Source: Balneola sp.
Lineage (GTDB): Bacteria; Bacteroidota; Rhodothermia; Balneolales; Balneolaceae
Direction of reading: 5' to 3'
NCBI GenBank assembly: GCA_017640785.1
Contig: JAEPPZ010000002.1
Span: 298,702 to 362,701, forward strand
DNA: 64,000 bases
Position numbers and translations under genes: made by a program. This document shows, one piece after another, positions 16,778-25,606 of this stretch; within the stretch, counting starts at the first letter, position 1, and each line of letters starts with the position of its first letter. Below the pieces are notes generated by a model. That model was not told the origin of the DNA, made no database searches, and saw only the letters and a program-made list of their open reading frames with translations.

Positions 16778-17938
16778 GTGAAGAGAGCCCTCAAGTTCCT
16801 CCTCGTTTTTATAGCAGCTACCATTGTAATCGTACTCGCTGCCGGAATTCCGAATTACTCAGCTTTTAAAACACTTTTCTCAAATACCGATGGTATGAGA
16901 GAGGGCTATGAATATGTAGAAAAGACATTCTCGCTCCGAGGACTAACCGAATTCATCGGAGAGCACCCGGAATATATGTCGGTAGTAAGTTTTAATGTTA
17001 ATGAACCCGATTCAGGCATTTATTACGGTGCAGATATCCCACGTGCACAGGGAGCTATTTCGAATCTTTTTCTTCTTATAGAATACGAACGACAAGTTCT
17101 GGAAGGAAAAATTGATCCTGATGAGCCTGTACAGATTTCAGATATTGAACGTTTCTTCCTTCCTCAGATCAGTGAAAACGCGTATAATTCCAGTATTGAG
17201 CTTCTTGAGGCTAAATCAGAAGATGGTGTTCTTACTTTGGATGAAGCAGTTGCAACGATGATATCATCAAACGGATTAGCTATTGCAGACTATGTCTGGT
17301 TCAAATTGGGAAGGGAGAATATCTTTAATTTGATTGATGAGCTACAATTGGAAGTAACCGAAGCACCACTTCCATTTTCCGGACTTTATCTGGCAATCCA
17401 GCCAACCATCTCAGATACTAATACAACAAAATCATATGATAAGATCATTGAACTGGCATCACGTTTTAATTCTGATGATACTTTTAATTCAGAAACCAAA
17501 GAGCTTTTCAGAGAAGAGCGATTGAATCTGAGTTTCATACAGGAAAAAAATGCATTGGCTGAATTCCCTCAAACTACAGCAATGGAAATGGCTACGTTGA
17601 TGGCTCAACTTCAAAAAGATGATCTGATATCTGTTGAAGTTTCACAAGCAGTAAAAGAAAAAATGAAATGGGTATTTGGAGGTGAAGCTATACAACGTAG
17701 TTTCAGCAACTACGGAGCTATTTATGATAACCGAATGGGAATGCTGAGTGGAATTGATTTTGGAACTTCCATCTATGACGGACATACTTCAGCTCAAGCT
17801 GTCTTTTTTGACCAATTGCCTGTTGCATTCTTTATCCATTTATCGGCAAATCACATGCAGGAAGACTATCAACAGCGTCTTATTTGGGATCCCGCTTTGT
17901 ATGAAACAACTGTAAATGAAATCGAAAAAAATAACTGA
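16778..17938 (+). CDS. membrane-anchored serine beta-lactamase-fold protein, catalytically degenerate
   Basis: 386 residues with GTG start and an N-terminal membrane anchor (about 5-25). The body follows the class A beta-lactamase/PBP-like layout. At the place of the SxxK motif the sequence is GAISNLFLL, so the catalytic lysine is replaced. The second motif region reads SSNGLAIADYVW, similar to SDN-type. The KTG-like position has DGHTSAQAVFFDQLPVAFFIHLS. Loss of the lysine argues against ordinary hydrolysis; a binding or structural role at the cell wall is more likely. The stop overlaps the start of the next gene (TGATG). Confidence 0.6.
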   Translation: MKRALKFLLVFIAATIVIVLAAGIPNYSAFKTLFSNTDGMREGYEYVEKTFSLRGLTEFIGEHPEYMSVVSFNVNEPDSGIYYGADIPRAQGAISNLFLLIEYERQVLEGKIDPDEPVQISDIERFFLPQISENAYNSSIELLEAKSEDGVLTLDEAVATMISSNGLAIADYVWFKLGRENIFNLIDELQLEVTEAPLPFSGLYLAIQPTISDTNTTKSYDKIIELASRFNSDDTFNSETKELFREERLNLSFIQEKNALAEFPQTTAMEMATLMAQLQKDDLISVEVSQAVKEKMKWVFGGEAIQRSFSNYGAIYDNRMGMLSGIDFGTSIYDGHTSAQAVFFDQLPVAFFIHLSANHMQEDYQQRLIWDPALYETTVNEIEKNN

Positions 17939-18426
17939 TGTCAAAATACAGATTACTCACTTTTTATTGGTTGATTCCGATGTACCTGTTCTTTCTGGTA
18001 TCGCAACAAGCCATGGTTTATGTTGGAGCTAAAGATACCGTAGAGGAAGGAATTCACTACGAAGCTGACGTTCTGGATATGGAAGTAAAGCAGATCGCTG
18101 CTCAAAGTAATGGCTACATCGTGATCGCTTTTGAAACGAATTCAGGGACAAGAATCGAGAGGAAAATGACATTGTCTATCCAAATGGCACAAAAACTTCT
18201 TGAAAGCTCTAAGGTAAAACTCAGTTATCGAAAAGGTGGTTACCCTGAAATCGTGCTTCTCCCAACCTATGAACTTCAGGTTAAAACATCGCTATTTAAT
18301 GGATCCGTAGCATTTCTGGGATTGATCGTGACTTTAATTGCAGGTGTTAGGGTTCAAAAATATATCAACAGAAAAAGCGCTGATGAAACCGGCGATGATT
18401 TTAACATAGAAAGAGTTGATTCATGA
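17938..18426 (+). CDS. small membrane protein of unknown function
   Basis: 162 residues with one membrane helix near the N terminus (about 8-26) and another near 122-142. Between them is a beta-rich extracytoplasmic domain (VKQIAAQSNGYIVIAFETNSGTRIE is part of it). The layout recalls DUF3592-type proteins, but the match is weak. It overlaps the upstream gene by one base and the downstream methyltransferase by 4 bases, so the three genes form a tight transcription unit. Confidence 0.6.
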   Translation: MSKYRLLTFYWLIPMYLFFLVSQQAMVYVGAKDTVEEGIHYEADVLDMEVKQIAAQSNGYIVIAFETNSGTRIERKMTLSIQMAQKLLESSKVKLSYRKGGYPEIVLLPTYELQVKTSLFNGSVAFLGLIVTLIAGVRVQKYINRKSADETGDDFNIERVDS

Positions 18427-19133
18427 AAGGAACACTGTATTTAATACCCACAACACTGGGCAAAACTTCCGAAAACAACGCTATTCCTGAATATACACTT
18501 TCAATTCTTCGAGGATTGGAATCTTTAGTGGTAGAAAATATTCAGACTTCTGTGAAATTTCTGCAATGGGTAGGTGATACCATCCCGGAATACAAAATCG
18601 ATTTCTATCAGTTGAACAAAAACACACCTGATACAGAGATTTTTTCTTTTATGAAGCCGCTGAAAGCCGGCAAGGATGTTGGATTGTTATCCGAAGCTGG
18701 AGCTCCTGCAGTAGCTGATCCGGGTTCAAAGCTGGTGAAAATGGCGCATCAGAATGGAATTAAAGTAGTTCCTTTGGTTGGGCCCTCTTCTATTTTACTT
18801 GCATTGATGGCTACCGGATTTAACGGACAAGCGTTCTCATTTCATGGTTATCTTCCTATCGATGCCAACAAAAGAAAGCAACTGCTGATCCAGTTGGAGG
18901 GCGAATCACGCAGACATGACCGAACTCAGCTGTTCATGGAAGCTCCGCATAGAAATAACGAACTATTCAAAGCAGTTCTTGAAACCTGTATTCCGCAAAC
19001 CTGGTTAAGTGTTGCCACTGATATTACTCTGGAAACTGAAGAAATTGCTACAAAAACGGTTTCAGAATGGAAATCAGCAGAAAAACCTGATCTCCATAAA
19101 AGACCTACCATTTTTTCTATTTACGCGAAGTGA
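18423..19133 (+). CDS. SAM-dependent methyltransferase, RsmI-like tetrapyrrole-methylase fold
   Basis: 236 residues. It has the tetrapyrrole methylase fold used by RsmI (16S rRNA 2'-O-methylation of C1402). Visible are GTLYLIPTTLG at the start, GKDVGLLSEAGAPAVADPGSKLV (the RsmI GTPgISDPG block, altered to GAPAVADPG), VVPLVGPSSILLALMATGF, FSFHGYLP, and LFMEAPHRNNEL. Bacteroidota genomes often carry this shorter variant beside or instead of RsmI. The rRNA target is inferred from the family, not seen. Confidence 0.78.
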   Translation: MKGTLYLIPTTLGKTSENNAIPEYTLSILRGLESLVVENIQTSVKFLQWVGDTIPEYKIDFYQLNKNTPDTEIFSFMKPLKAGKDVGLLSEAGAPAVADPGSKLVKMAHQNGIKVVPLVGPSSILLALMATGFNGQAFSFHGYLPIDANKRKQLLIQLEGESRRHDRTQLFMEAPHRNNELFKAVLETCIPQTWLSVATDITLETEEIATKTVSEWKSAEKPDLHKRPTIFSIYAK

Positions 19134-19172
19134 TTTAGGGAAACCTCAGAGGGCACAGAGAATTTATCTTTC

Positions 19173-19216
19173 TCCCAAGCTCCTGCTTGGGATGACGACG
19201 GGGAGCTCCTGCTCCC
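19173..19216. repeat. TCCT-loop hairpin repeats, copies 2 and 3 in tandem
   Basis: TCCCAAGC-TCCT-GCTTGGGA (19173-19192), then the linker TGACGAC, then GGGAGC-TCCT-GCTCCC (19201-19216). The loop is constant while the stems differ by paired changes. The same hairpin-TGACnAC-hairpin layout occurs at 57244-57287. Confidence 0.7.
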
Positions 19217-19336
19217 TATGGAGACGAACCTAGAACATGAATTCCCTTCATTAAGGCAAAGCCTCAAATTCAAATTCCGAACTGAGACGTCCGAAACGAG
19301 AGCAACCACGCATTAAAGTTTCAAAATAAATGTATT

Positions 19337-19382
19337 TGGAGCAAGAGCTCCATACTAATTTCCCGAGCAGGAGCTTGGGAAA
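19337..19382. repeat. hairpin repeats, copies 4 and 5, reverse orientation
   Basis: TGGAGC-AAGA-GCTCCA (19337-19352) and a 10-bp stem TTTCCCGAGC/GCTTGGGAAA around loop AGGA (19359-19382). Loops AAGA/AGGA are the complement of the TCCT type, so this pair faces the 19173-19216 pair head to head. Confidence 0.65.
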
Positions 19383-19391
19383 GAGTTAGAA

Positions 19392-20333
19392 TTACACCTC
19401 AACTTGTTTGATAGGAACACTACTCGGCAATAACTGTCTTCTGTTTAGCTCTGTTAGAATAAGTTCTGTAATCTCTCCTTTCAACAGGAATTCGTAGCGG
19501 ATATCTAAAACGTATGCTTTCACTTTCAGGTGAATGATGTAATTTTTATCGATAACCTGATTTTCTGTGATCACAACCACCGGTTTATTCAAGTACACAT
19601 ATCTGGACGTAATCGCTGCTTTATAGGCTACTTCTTTTACGGTATCAATATTAGTATCAGCCGGTAAATAGATCGAAGCTACAACCTGACAATCGAGGGC
19701 CCCTGTATTCGAGTTGGAAACTGAGTTATTAACGATATCCGCATTTGGAATGGTTACCAGAGAATCATCAGGAGTTACAATTCTGGTAGATCGTAAACCT
19801 ATTCCGGTTACTTCTCCATAATACCCATCAATTTCGATCTTATCACCAACCTGAAACGGACTGTCTAATATGATGATAAATCCACCGAAAATATTCTTCA
19901 GTATATCCTGAGCTGCAAAACCAACTGCTATACCTATGGAAGCTCCAACTGTCAGAATGGTTTCAACAGGAGGGTTTATAATTCCTCCAATAACAATAAA
20001 CAGAGCAACTGACCACAGGATCACATTTAAAAAAGGGATCAATCTCTTTATAAGTAATCGATACGAAGCCTGATTTTCGGCGAGTTTACCAAGTAAGAAC
20101 GTTATAAATCTGTTCAACAAGAATGCAAATATCAGTACAATGAACGAAGAAATGATCTTTCCCGTAGAAAAGAGCTCTTCAAATGGAACGATCTTTGGCT
20201 TAAGATTTATGACATTAGACGAGTCAGTTACAGATGAATCAGCATGAGCGGTACTGAGCGAATCCTGAGCACTCAGAGCAAAAGAGCTCAAGCTGAAAAC
20301 CAGAAACATGAAATATGTAAGTATTCTTTTCAT
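19392..20333 (-). CDS. MscS-family mechanosensitive ion channel
   Basis: 313 residues with a signal peptide (1-22, ending FALSAQ). Membrane segments lie at about 53-73, 95-115 and 120-140. The pore/TM3 region is followed by the MscS beta domain: AAQDILKNIFGGFIIILDSPFQVGD, EVTGIGLRSTRIVTPDDSLVTIPNADIVNNSVSN in pieces, and a C-terminal alpha/beta part. It opens under membrane tension to release solutes. The gene starts one base after the end of an upstream P-loop ATPase gene, so they are almost certainly co-transcribed. Confidence 0.87.
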   Translation of the reverse strand: MKRILTYFMFLVFSLSSFALSAQDSLSTAHADSSVTDSSNVINLKPKIVPFEELFSTGKIISSFIVLIFAFLLNRFITFLLGKLAENQASYRLLIKRLIPFLNVILWSVALFIVIGGIINPPVETILTVGASIGIAVGFAAQDILKNIFGGFIIILDSPFQVGDKIEIDGYYGEVTGIGLRSTRIVTPDDSLVTIPNADIVNNSVSNSNTGALDCQVVASIYLPADTNIDTVKEVAYKAAITSRYVYLNKPVVVITENQVIDKNYIIHLKVKAYVLDIRYEFLLKGEITELILTELNRRQLLPSSVPIKQVEV

Positions 20334-20334
20334 A

Positions 20335-21681
20335 TCAGTGAATAATATTTCTTCGTTTCAGTAATCGTAATACTTGACGATACACCAATTGATTGAGATA
20401 GTATCCACTTTCCTCTTCGATCAAAACTCCGCGTGATTTTAATCTTGTAAGCAGTACTCTGCTCTGAGCCAGTGTTAAATTCAGAACTCTGCAAAGCTCA
20501 GCTACTTTTAAAGTATCGTGTAATACAATAGCTGCAAGGGTAAATAATGTTTCCGGCTTTAATATCTCCAGTGTCTCAATATTAACAGGTTGAAACGGAG
20601 AAATAGTTATAGTTCTTCGTTCCACTTTTTTGATAGAACGAAGCCAAAGAATGGTAGCAACAGAGGTATTTCCTTCCGTTATGTCTGCTAATCTCTCAAA
20701 ATATATTTCCTTCAAATACTCCTGAACAGCTTTCGGGTCATTCAACCTCTTTTTATAATTTCGAGATTTTCTGGTTGATTCGTCCGCCTCAAAATTCAAA
20801 CGGTACACACTTTTCTGATGTCGGTTCATTATCACGGACTGAATATGATCATCACTTAACGCATCAGTAAAAAAGACATGTGTGAAATGAGTTTCTACCC
20901 CTTCAACTTTGTTCAAAAATTCCCATGCATACCTGGAACACGTAGTTATCCAGAATACTTTTCCCTTGGTTTCAGAAATGATCAACCATAAAGCATCAAG
21001 TGCATCAAAACCGTTTATGTTTCTAAGATAGAGTTTCTGTAAACCTTCCAAGTTCACAACTATTCTTTCTTCGAGTGCATTTAAAGCGTTAACTATATGT
21101 TCCGGCCGGTTTACATCTTTAATATCAAAAGCACTACCGAATAAGCTTAATATCTGTTCGATCTTCCAGGTGGATTGCTTAATTTCGATATTGATGATCT
21201 TTTGTTCTTTAAAGATCTCATTCGTTAACAAATTGGAAAGAGTTGACTTCCCACTGCCCTTTTCACCAACTAACGCTACGCTGCTTGGAAACCCTTCTTT
21301 CCATGCATCAAAAGCCTTTCCTACCGCTCTTATATTGTCTGATGCATTAACATAAAGCTCAAGATCTATTTGTTTACTCAGGTCGAATAGTTCTCTGTAA
21401 GACTTAGGAAGTTCCTGGATCTTTTGATCTGTTTCGGTTAAAAAAGTGCTTAATCCAACACTCTTTTGAACTGACTTATCATCAATGATCTTAAATCCAA
21501 AAATTCTTTGGATCGGGATAATGATCTGGCGTAGTTTTCTACTGGCAAATCTTAGAAATACTGCTGTAGCATCAACTGTCTTAGCCCAATAAGCAATTGA
21601 AAGATTCTTAACCCTTCCTGCCCAACGTTTAAGCCTTAGTATATATAGTTTGGATCGTTTATTGATCTCTGTAGAATTAAA
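20335..21681 (-). CDS. P-loop ATPase with C-terminal winged helix; start codon unresolved
   Basis: The minus-strand frame is open from 21681 to the stop at 20335, about 448 codons. It contains a perfect Walker A, VGEKGSGKST (21241-21270), a possible Walker B (RIVVNLEGLQKLYLR), sensor-like FWITTCSRYAWEF, and a winged-helix end (TLKVAELCRVLNLTLAQSRVLLTRLKSRGVLIEE in parts). A start at the first TTG (21231) would cut off Walker A and cannot be right. Upstream of it there is no ATG, GTG or TTG in frame. Either a rare start (ATC at 21666) is used, or one base is extra near 21683-21690, in which case the ATG at 21719-21721 would join the frame. It is coupled to the downstream MscS gene. The family is not known to me. 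Confidence 0.6.
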   Translation of the reverse strand, partial: FNSTEINKRSKLYILRLKRWAGRVKNLSIAYWAKTVDATAVFLRFASRKLRQIIIPIQRIFGFKIIDDKSVQKSVGLSTFLTETDQKIQELPKSYRELFDLSKQIDLELYVNASDNIRAVGKAFDAWKEGFPSSVALVGEKGSGKSTLSNLLTNEIFKEQKIINIEIKQSTWKIEQILSLFGSAFDIKDVNRPEHIVNALNALEERIVVNLEGLQKLYLRNINGFDALDALWLIISETKGKVFWITTCSRYAWEFLNKVEGVETHFTHVFFTDALSDDHIQSVIMNRHQKSVYRLNFEADESTRKSRNYKKRLNDPKAVQEYLKEIYFERLADITEGNTSVATILWLRSIKKVERRTITISPFQPVNIETLEILKPETLFTLAAIVLHDTLKVAELCRVLNLTLAQSRVLLTRLKSRGVLIEEESGYYLNQLVYRQVLRLLKRRNIIH

Positions 21682-21824
21682 TTATTATTCGATAATGTAC
21701 CATTTTTGCAAAACCTTCCATAGATATACAAAAAATTTATTTTTCTGCTCACCGTTAGGTATTAAAAATGAGGCTTTTTATGCATCCCAGAATGTATTAA
21801 ATTGAGTAAATCATCTACAAAATT

Positions 21825-23114
21825 ATGTTTAACAAAATTACCCTGAAAAGAATGTTTAAAATTCATTCTAGGCGTACCTTCTTTTTTGTTTTTCTTTGCT
21901 TTCTTTTAGCATTAAGTGATTCAATATCAGCTCAGAACAGTCTTTCGAGGATATCAACAGTTGACCGAAGCGATGGTAAAGGAGCTGTAATCAGATATCA
22001 CTTTTCAGAAGCTGTTGATTCATTTGAAGTCATTCAACCGGCTCCTGATCTTGTCCAAATGGTCTTATACGGTGATATTGATACCACTGGAATTCAGCTA
22101 CCGGGTTACGGGGATAAAGTAAATCAGGTTATCCTCTACAAACAGGATTATGGATTTGGAGTAGATATTTATTTGGGACAAGACTATGCATATATAGCTG
22201 ATGCTTATCCTGATCAAAATGGAAAACATCTGTTAGTGGGCCTTACCGAAACCAATTACCAAGAATTGGACGCCTATTCTCAACAATTTCTGGCCAAAAC
22301 CTGGTACGAAAATTTTGAATTTACTGAAGCCCCTACTCCTACAACAATCATCGATACCGGTTCAGTTACAGATAGCTATAATCCCGTTCGGGATAAATTA
22401 AAGTTTGATAAGATCGTGATCGATGCCGGACATGGAGGACATGATCCCGGGAATTTAGGCTACAAAAGAAGTGCTAAAGAAAAAGATGTTGTTTTATCGA
22501 TAGCAAAAAAATTGGGTGGTTATATAGAAGAGAATCTCCCGGATGTTGAAGTGATTTATACAAGGGAGACAGACGAGTTTATTGATCTTTGGGAACGGGG
22601 AAGTATTGCGAACAGAGCTGAAGCGGATTTGTTTGTGTCTATTCACGCTGATGCTTTTACTAACTCTTCAGTACGTGGTGCATCAGTGTTTTTCTTAGGG
22701 CTTGATAGAAGTGATCGTTCTTTTGAGGTTATGAAAGAAGAAAATCAGATCTATGCTGATCATGAAGTAGTTGAGGATTTATCTGAAGAGGACCTGATTG
22801 TTTATGAATTGGCTCATAGTGGGAATATCGCAAACAGTGAACGCATTGCCTATATGGTGGAAGATCAACTTAAAAACAGAGCTCAGAGAAAGTCACGTGG
22901 GGTTCGCCAGAAAGGTCTAGTTGTACTTTATCAATCAACCATGCCGGCTATTCTGGTTGAAACAGGCTTTCTGACAAACCCGGCAGAAAAAAGATACCTG
23001 ACAAGCGATTGGGGGCAAAGTTTAATCGCATCAGCTATATACAGAGCTATTAAACAATACAAACAAGAACAAGACGAGAGCTATTCTTTAAAAGCGACTT
23101 CAGCAAATGACTAA
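21825..23114 (+). CDS. N-acetylmuramoyl-L-alanine amidase, AmiC type
   Basis: Secreted peptidoglycan amidase used in daughter-cell separation and wall turnover. 429 residues with a long signal peptide (to about 37, SISAQ). An AMIN-like beta domain covers about 40-160. The Amidase_3 catalytic domain is about 195-420, with the zinc histidine in VIDAGHGGHDPG (about 196-207), KEKDVVLSIAK with its glutamate, the second histidine in FVSIHADAF, and the catalytic glutamate in AILVETGFLTN. Overlaps udk by 8 bases. Confidence 0.9.
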   Translation: MFNKITLKRMFKIHSRRTFFFVFLCFLLALSDSISAQNSLSRISTVDRSDGKGAVIRYHFSEAVDSFEVIQPAPDLVQMVLYGDIDTTGIQLPGYGDKVNQVILYKQDYGFGVDIYLGQDYAYIADAYPDQNGKHLLVGLTETNYQELDAYSQQFLAKTWYENFEFTEAPTPTTIIDTGSVTDSYNPVRDKLKFDKIVIDAGHGGHDPGNLGYKRSAKEKDVVLSIAKKLGGYIEENLPDVEVIYTRETDEFIDLWERGSIANRAEADLFVSIHADAFTNSSVRGASVFFLGLDRSDRSFEVMKEENQIYADHEVVEDLSEEDLIVYELAHSGNIANSERIAYMVEDQLKNRAQRKSRGVRQKGLVVLYQSTMPAILVETGFLTNPAEKRYLTSDWGQSLIASAIYRAIKQYKQEQDESYSLKATSAND

Positions 23115-23733
23115 ACCTTTGATCATCGGAGTTGCCGGAGGTAGTGGCTCAGGAAAGACTACGGTTGTAAGTACCATCTCCAAAACTCTTGGTACAAACA
23201 AACACCTGCTTTTACAGCACGATTCCTACTACCGTGATCTTAAACACCTTCCCTTTGAGGAACGTATAAAACATAACTTTGATCATCCAGCTTCACTAGA
23301 AACTGAACTTCTAATTCGTCATATAAATGCTTTGGTGGAAGGATACCCGATTGAAGTGCCTCAATATGACTTTTCCAAGCACATTCGAAAAGAACAAACC
23401 ACAGCTGTTACTCCTAAAGAAGTGATTCTGATTGATGGAATCCTGATCTTCAGCGAACCTGAGCTTTTGGAATTGATGGATGTGAAGATCTTTGTTGATA
23501 CAGACGATGATATTCGTTTACTAAGAAGGTTAAAACGAGATATAAATGAACGAGGGCGTTCTGTTGAAAGCGTAATGGAACAATACCAAAAATTTGTACG
23601 TCCAATGCATCTGGAATTTGTTCAACCAAGTAAAAGATATGCTGATGTGATTATCCCCAGAGGGGGCAAAAATAAAGTCGCGCTGGATATGGTACTGGCG
23701 CTGATCAATGAAAAGCTTTCTAACCGCGAATAA
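23107..23733 (+). CDS. udk: uridine kinase
   Basis: Phosphorylates uridine and cytidine in pyrimidine salvage. 208 residues with the Walker A GGSGSGKTT (11-19), QHDSYYRDL, the uridine-binding NFDHPASLETELL, PQYDFSKHIR, LIDGILIFSEPEL, DTDDDIRLLRRLKRD and the lid RGRSVESVMEQYQKFVRPMH. Length and motif order are standard. It is convergent with and overlaps coaX by 14 bases. Confidence 0.92.
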   Translation: MTKPLIIGVAGGSGSGKTTVVSTISKTLGTNKHLLLQHDSYYRDLKHLPFEERIKHNFDHPASLETELLIRHINALVEGYPIEVPQYDFSKHIRKEQTTAVTPKEVILIDGILIFSEPELLELMDVKIFVDTDDDIRLLRRLKRDINERGRSVESVMEQYQKFVRPMHLEFVQPSKRYADVIIPRGGKNKVALDMVLALINEKLSNRE

Positions 23734-24463
23734 AAGCTTCCATTCCTTTAAAGATCAGGAATTCATCTCTTTTTGAATTCATCGAGATCAAATCCGAAAG
23801 TGTATTGGCATCTCCTCCGGTTAAATAAAGATTAAAATGACCAAAAGTTTCCTGATATCGTTTTAATGAAGCATTGATCCCATCCACAAAAAACGCAACC
23901 TGCCCCCATTGTAATGACTCTACAGTACTTTTTCCCGGAAACCTTAAAGGGATTTCAGTTTCAATTGCAGGAAGTTCCGGAGCTGAAGTTTTGAAAATAT
24001 TCAAAATACTCTGTAAACCCGGCATTATAACTCCTCCCTGATAAACTCCATTTTCGCTCATGATGTCTATTGTACAAGCACTACCTGCGTCTACCACTAC
24101 AACAGATCCTTGCTCTTGTTTATGTGCCCCTAAACAGCCCAAGAAACGATCGATTCCCAACGTTTTTGGTGTTTGGTAACTCAAATTTTGTTCAGGTATA
24201 TCATTAATTTCGATACTTTTTATTTCGAAGTCTGTTATCTGATTCCTTAATAATTCAAAGTGATCTTTTCGAACACTTGCGACTACAAGATTCTGAATTG
24301 AGTCTTTATGTTGGTTCAACCATGAAATCAAATAAGTTACTGATTTAAAATTATCAGTAGACTTTTCCCAAACACTATTATTCCTGAAAGCCACCTTTAT
24401 GGAAGAATTACCAATATCGAGAAAAAGCGTTTTTTTTGAATTTTGTGAATCGATTTTGCTCAT
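23720..24463 (-). CDS. coaX: type III pantothenate kinase
   Basis: First step of coenzyme A synthesis. 247 residues with the ASKHA phosphate motif LDIGNSSIKVAF (15-26), the CoaX hallmark TLGIDRFLGCLGAH, VVVDAGSACTIDI, GVIMPGLQSI and the C-terminal YLTGGDA. Length is normal. It is the only CoaA/CoaX gene in the window. Start ATG at 24463, divergent from the SDR gene. Confidence 0.92.
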   Translation of the reverse strand: MSKIDSQNSKKTLFLDIGNSSIKVAFRNNSVWEKSTDNFKSVTYLISWLNQHKDSIQNLVVASVRKDHFELLRNQITDFEIKSIEINDIPEQNLSYQTPKTLGIDRFLGCLGAHKQEQGSVVVVDAGSACTIDIMSENGVYQGGVIMPGLQSILNIFKTSAPELPAIETEIPLRFPGKSTVESLQWGQVAFFVDGINASLKRYQETFGHFNLYLTGGDANTLSDLISMNSKRDEFLIFKGMEAFIRG

Positions 24464-24514
24464 GAATTTGTATTACATTAAAGACATAAGAGAATAATCA
24501 ATCTAAACGATAGT

Positions 24515-25231
24515 ATGAATTTAAAATCAAAGATTGCGATAGTTACCGGAGCAAGTAGTGGAATTGGTGCAGAATTTTCAAAAGACCTTGTTAAAAAAGG
24601 AGCTAAAGTATATGGCTTAGCCAGAAGTATCGATAAGCTCAATAGTATCAGAGAAAAAATAGGAAATAATTTCGTTCCTGTTCAGCAGGATGTTACTAAT
24701 AGTGAAAGCCTGGAAACCTGGGTTGAGGAAACATTTTCTGATGACCATTCTCCGGACATTTTAATTAACAACGCCGGACTCGGATATTTTGCAAACGTAG
24801 ATGATTTGAAAATTTCTGAGTGGGATAAGATGCTGAATGTAAATCTTTCCGGAATTTTCTATCTAACACGCCTTATCGTTCCTTTAATGAAGCAAAATGA
24901 AAATATTTGCCATATTGTAAATATTTCTTCCATAGCCGGATTGATGGGAAATCCTCAAATTTCTGCTTATAACGCCACAAAATACGGATTAAGAGGATTC
25001 AGCGACGCTCTGTTCAAAGAACTTAGATATGACGGGATCAAAGTATCCTGCTTTTTCCCGGGCTCTATTGCCACTCATTTCTTTGATGCCATTGATGAAG
25101 TGGATCAGCATCCGAACATGATGCAAGCGTCTGACGTTTCTAACACATTGGTCCATGTTTTGGAAACACCGGATAATTTTCTGATAAACGAAATTATAAT
25201 GCGTCCACTCAATCCAAAGAAACCAGGGTAA
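24515..25231 (+). CDS. short-chain dehydrogenase/reductase
   Basis: 238 residues, classical SDR. Cofactor motif VTGASSGIGAEF (9-20), then QQDVTN, NNAGLGYF, the catalytic serine in IVNISSIAG and the YNATK motif (Tyr and Lys). The short AR after YGL at the first loop fits NADP preference. Substrate is not predictable. The stop is directly followed by the ATG of the lipoprotein gene with no gap. Confidence 0.87.
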   Translation: MNLKSKIAIVTGASSGIGAEFSKDLVKKGAKVYGLARSIDKLNSIREKIGNNFVPVQQDVTNSESLETWVEETFSDDHSPDILINNAGLGYFANVDDLKISEWDKMLNVNLSGIFYLTRLIVPLMKQNENICHIVNISSIAGLMGNPQISAYNATKYGLRGFSDALFKELRYDGIKVSCFFPGSIATHFFDAIDEVDQHPNMMQASDVSNTLVHVLETPDNFLINEIIMRPLNPKKPG

Positions 25232-25606
25232 ATGTTTAGAAATATGATACCTCTTTTGATAGGGTGCATTATTCTTTTTAATTGCAATAATGATCATCCT
25301 ATTCAAAAGCCGGATAACTTAATGGCTGAAGAGTTGTATCTGGATCTTTTTTACGAATTAGAATTACTTAGTGTTTATCAGGATAGAGGTGCAAAAGGCT
25401 CAGTTGTTGACTCTCTGTATGAGGAGATCTTTAAAAAATATAACTCAGACAAAGATGTTTTTATGAGCAGTCATAAATACTACCAAAGCCAAATTACAGA
25501 ACAGCAAATTCGTACTGATTCAGTTATTAAAAAGATCGAAAGGGATCTAATAGCAATTGACAAATTAGACTCGCTTACAACTCAGGAAGACTCTGTTAAA
25601 GAGTAA
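25232..25606 (+). CDS. DUF4296-type lipoprotein
   Basis: 124 residues with a lipoprotein signal (LIGCIILFNC). It then shows the DUF4296 pattern typical of Bacteroidota: KPDNLMAEELYLDLFYELELL, a central DSLYEEIFKKYNSDKDVF, and a helix that carries YYQSQITEQQIRTDSVIKKIERDL. Function is unknown. Its start abuts the SDR stop, and its end overlaps the convergent recQ by 25 bases. Confidence 0.7.
   Translation: MFRNMIPLLIGCIILFNCNNDHPIQKPDNLMAEELYLDLFYELELLSVYQDRGAKGSVVDSLYEEIFKKYNSDKDVFMSSHKYYQSQITEQQIRTDSVIKKIERDLIAIDKLDSLTTQEDSVKE

Larger units (their letters stand above)
19134..19391. other. intergenic repeat region
   Basis: Convergent gap of 258 bases between the methyltransferase and the MscS gene. 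It carries four hairpins of one family, described separately, and no gene. Confidence 0.6.
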
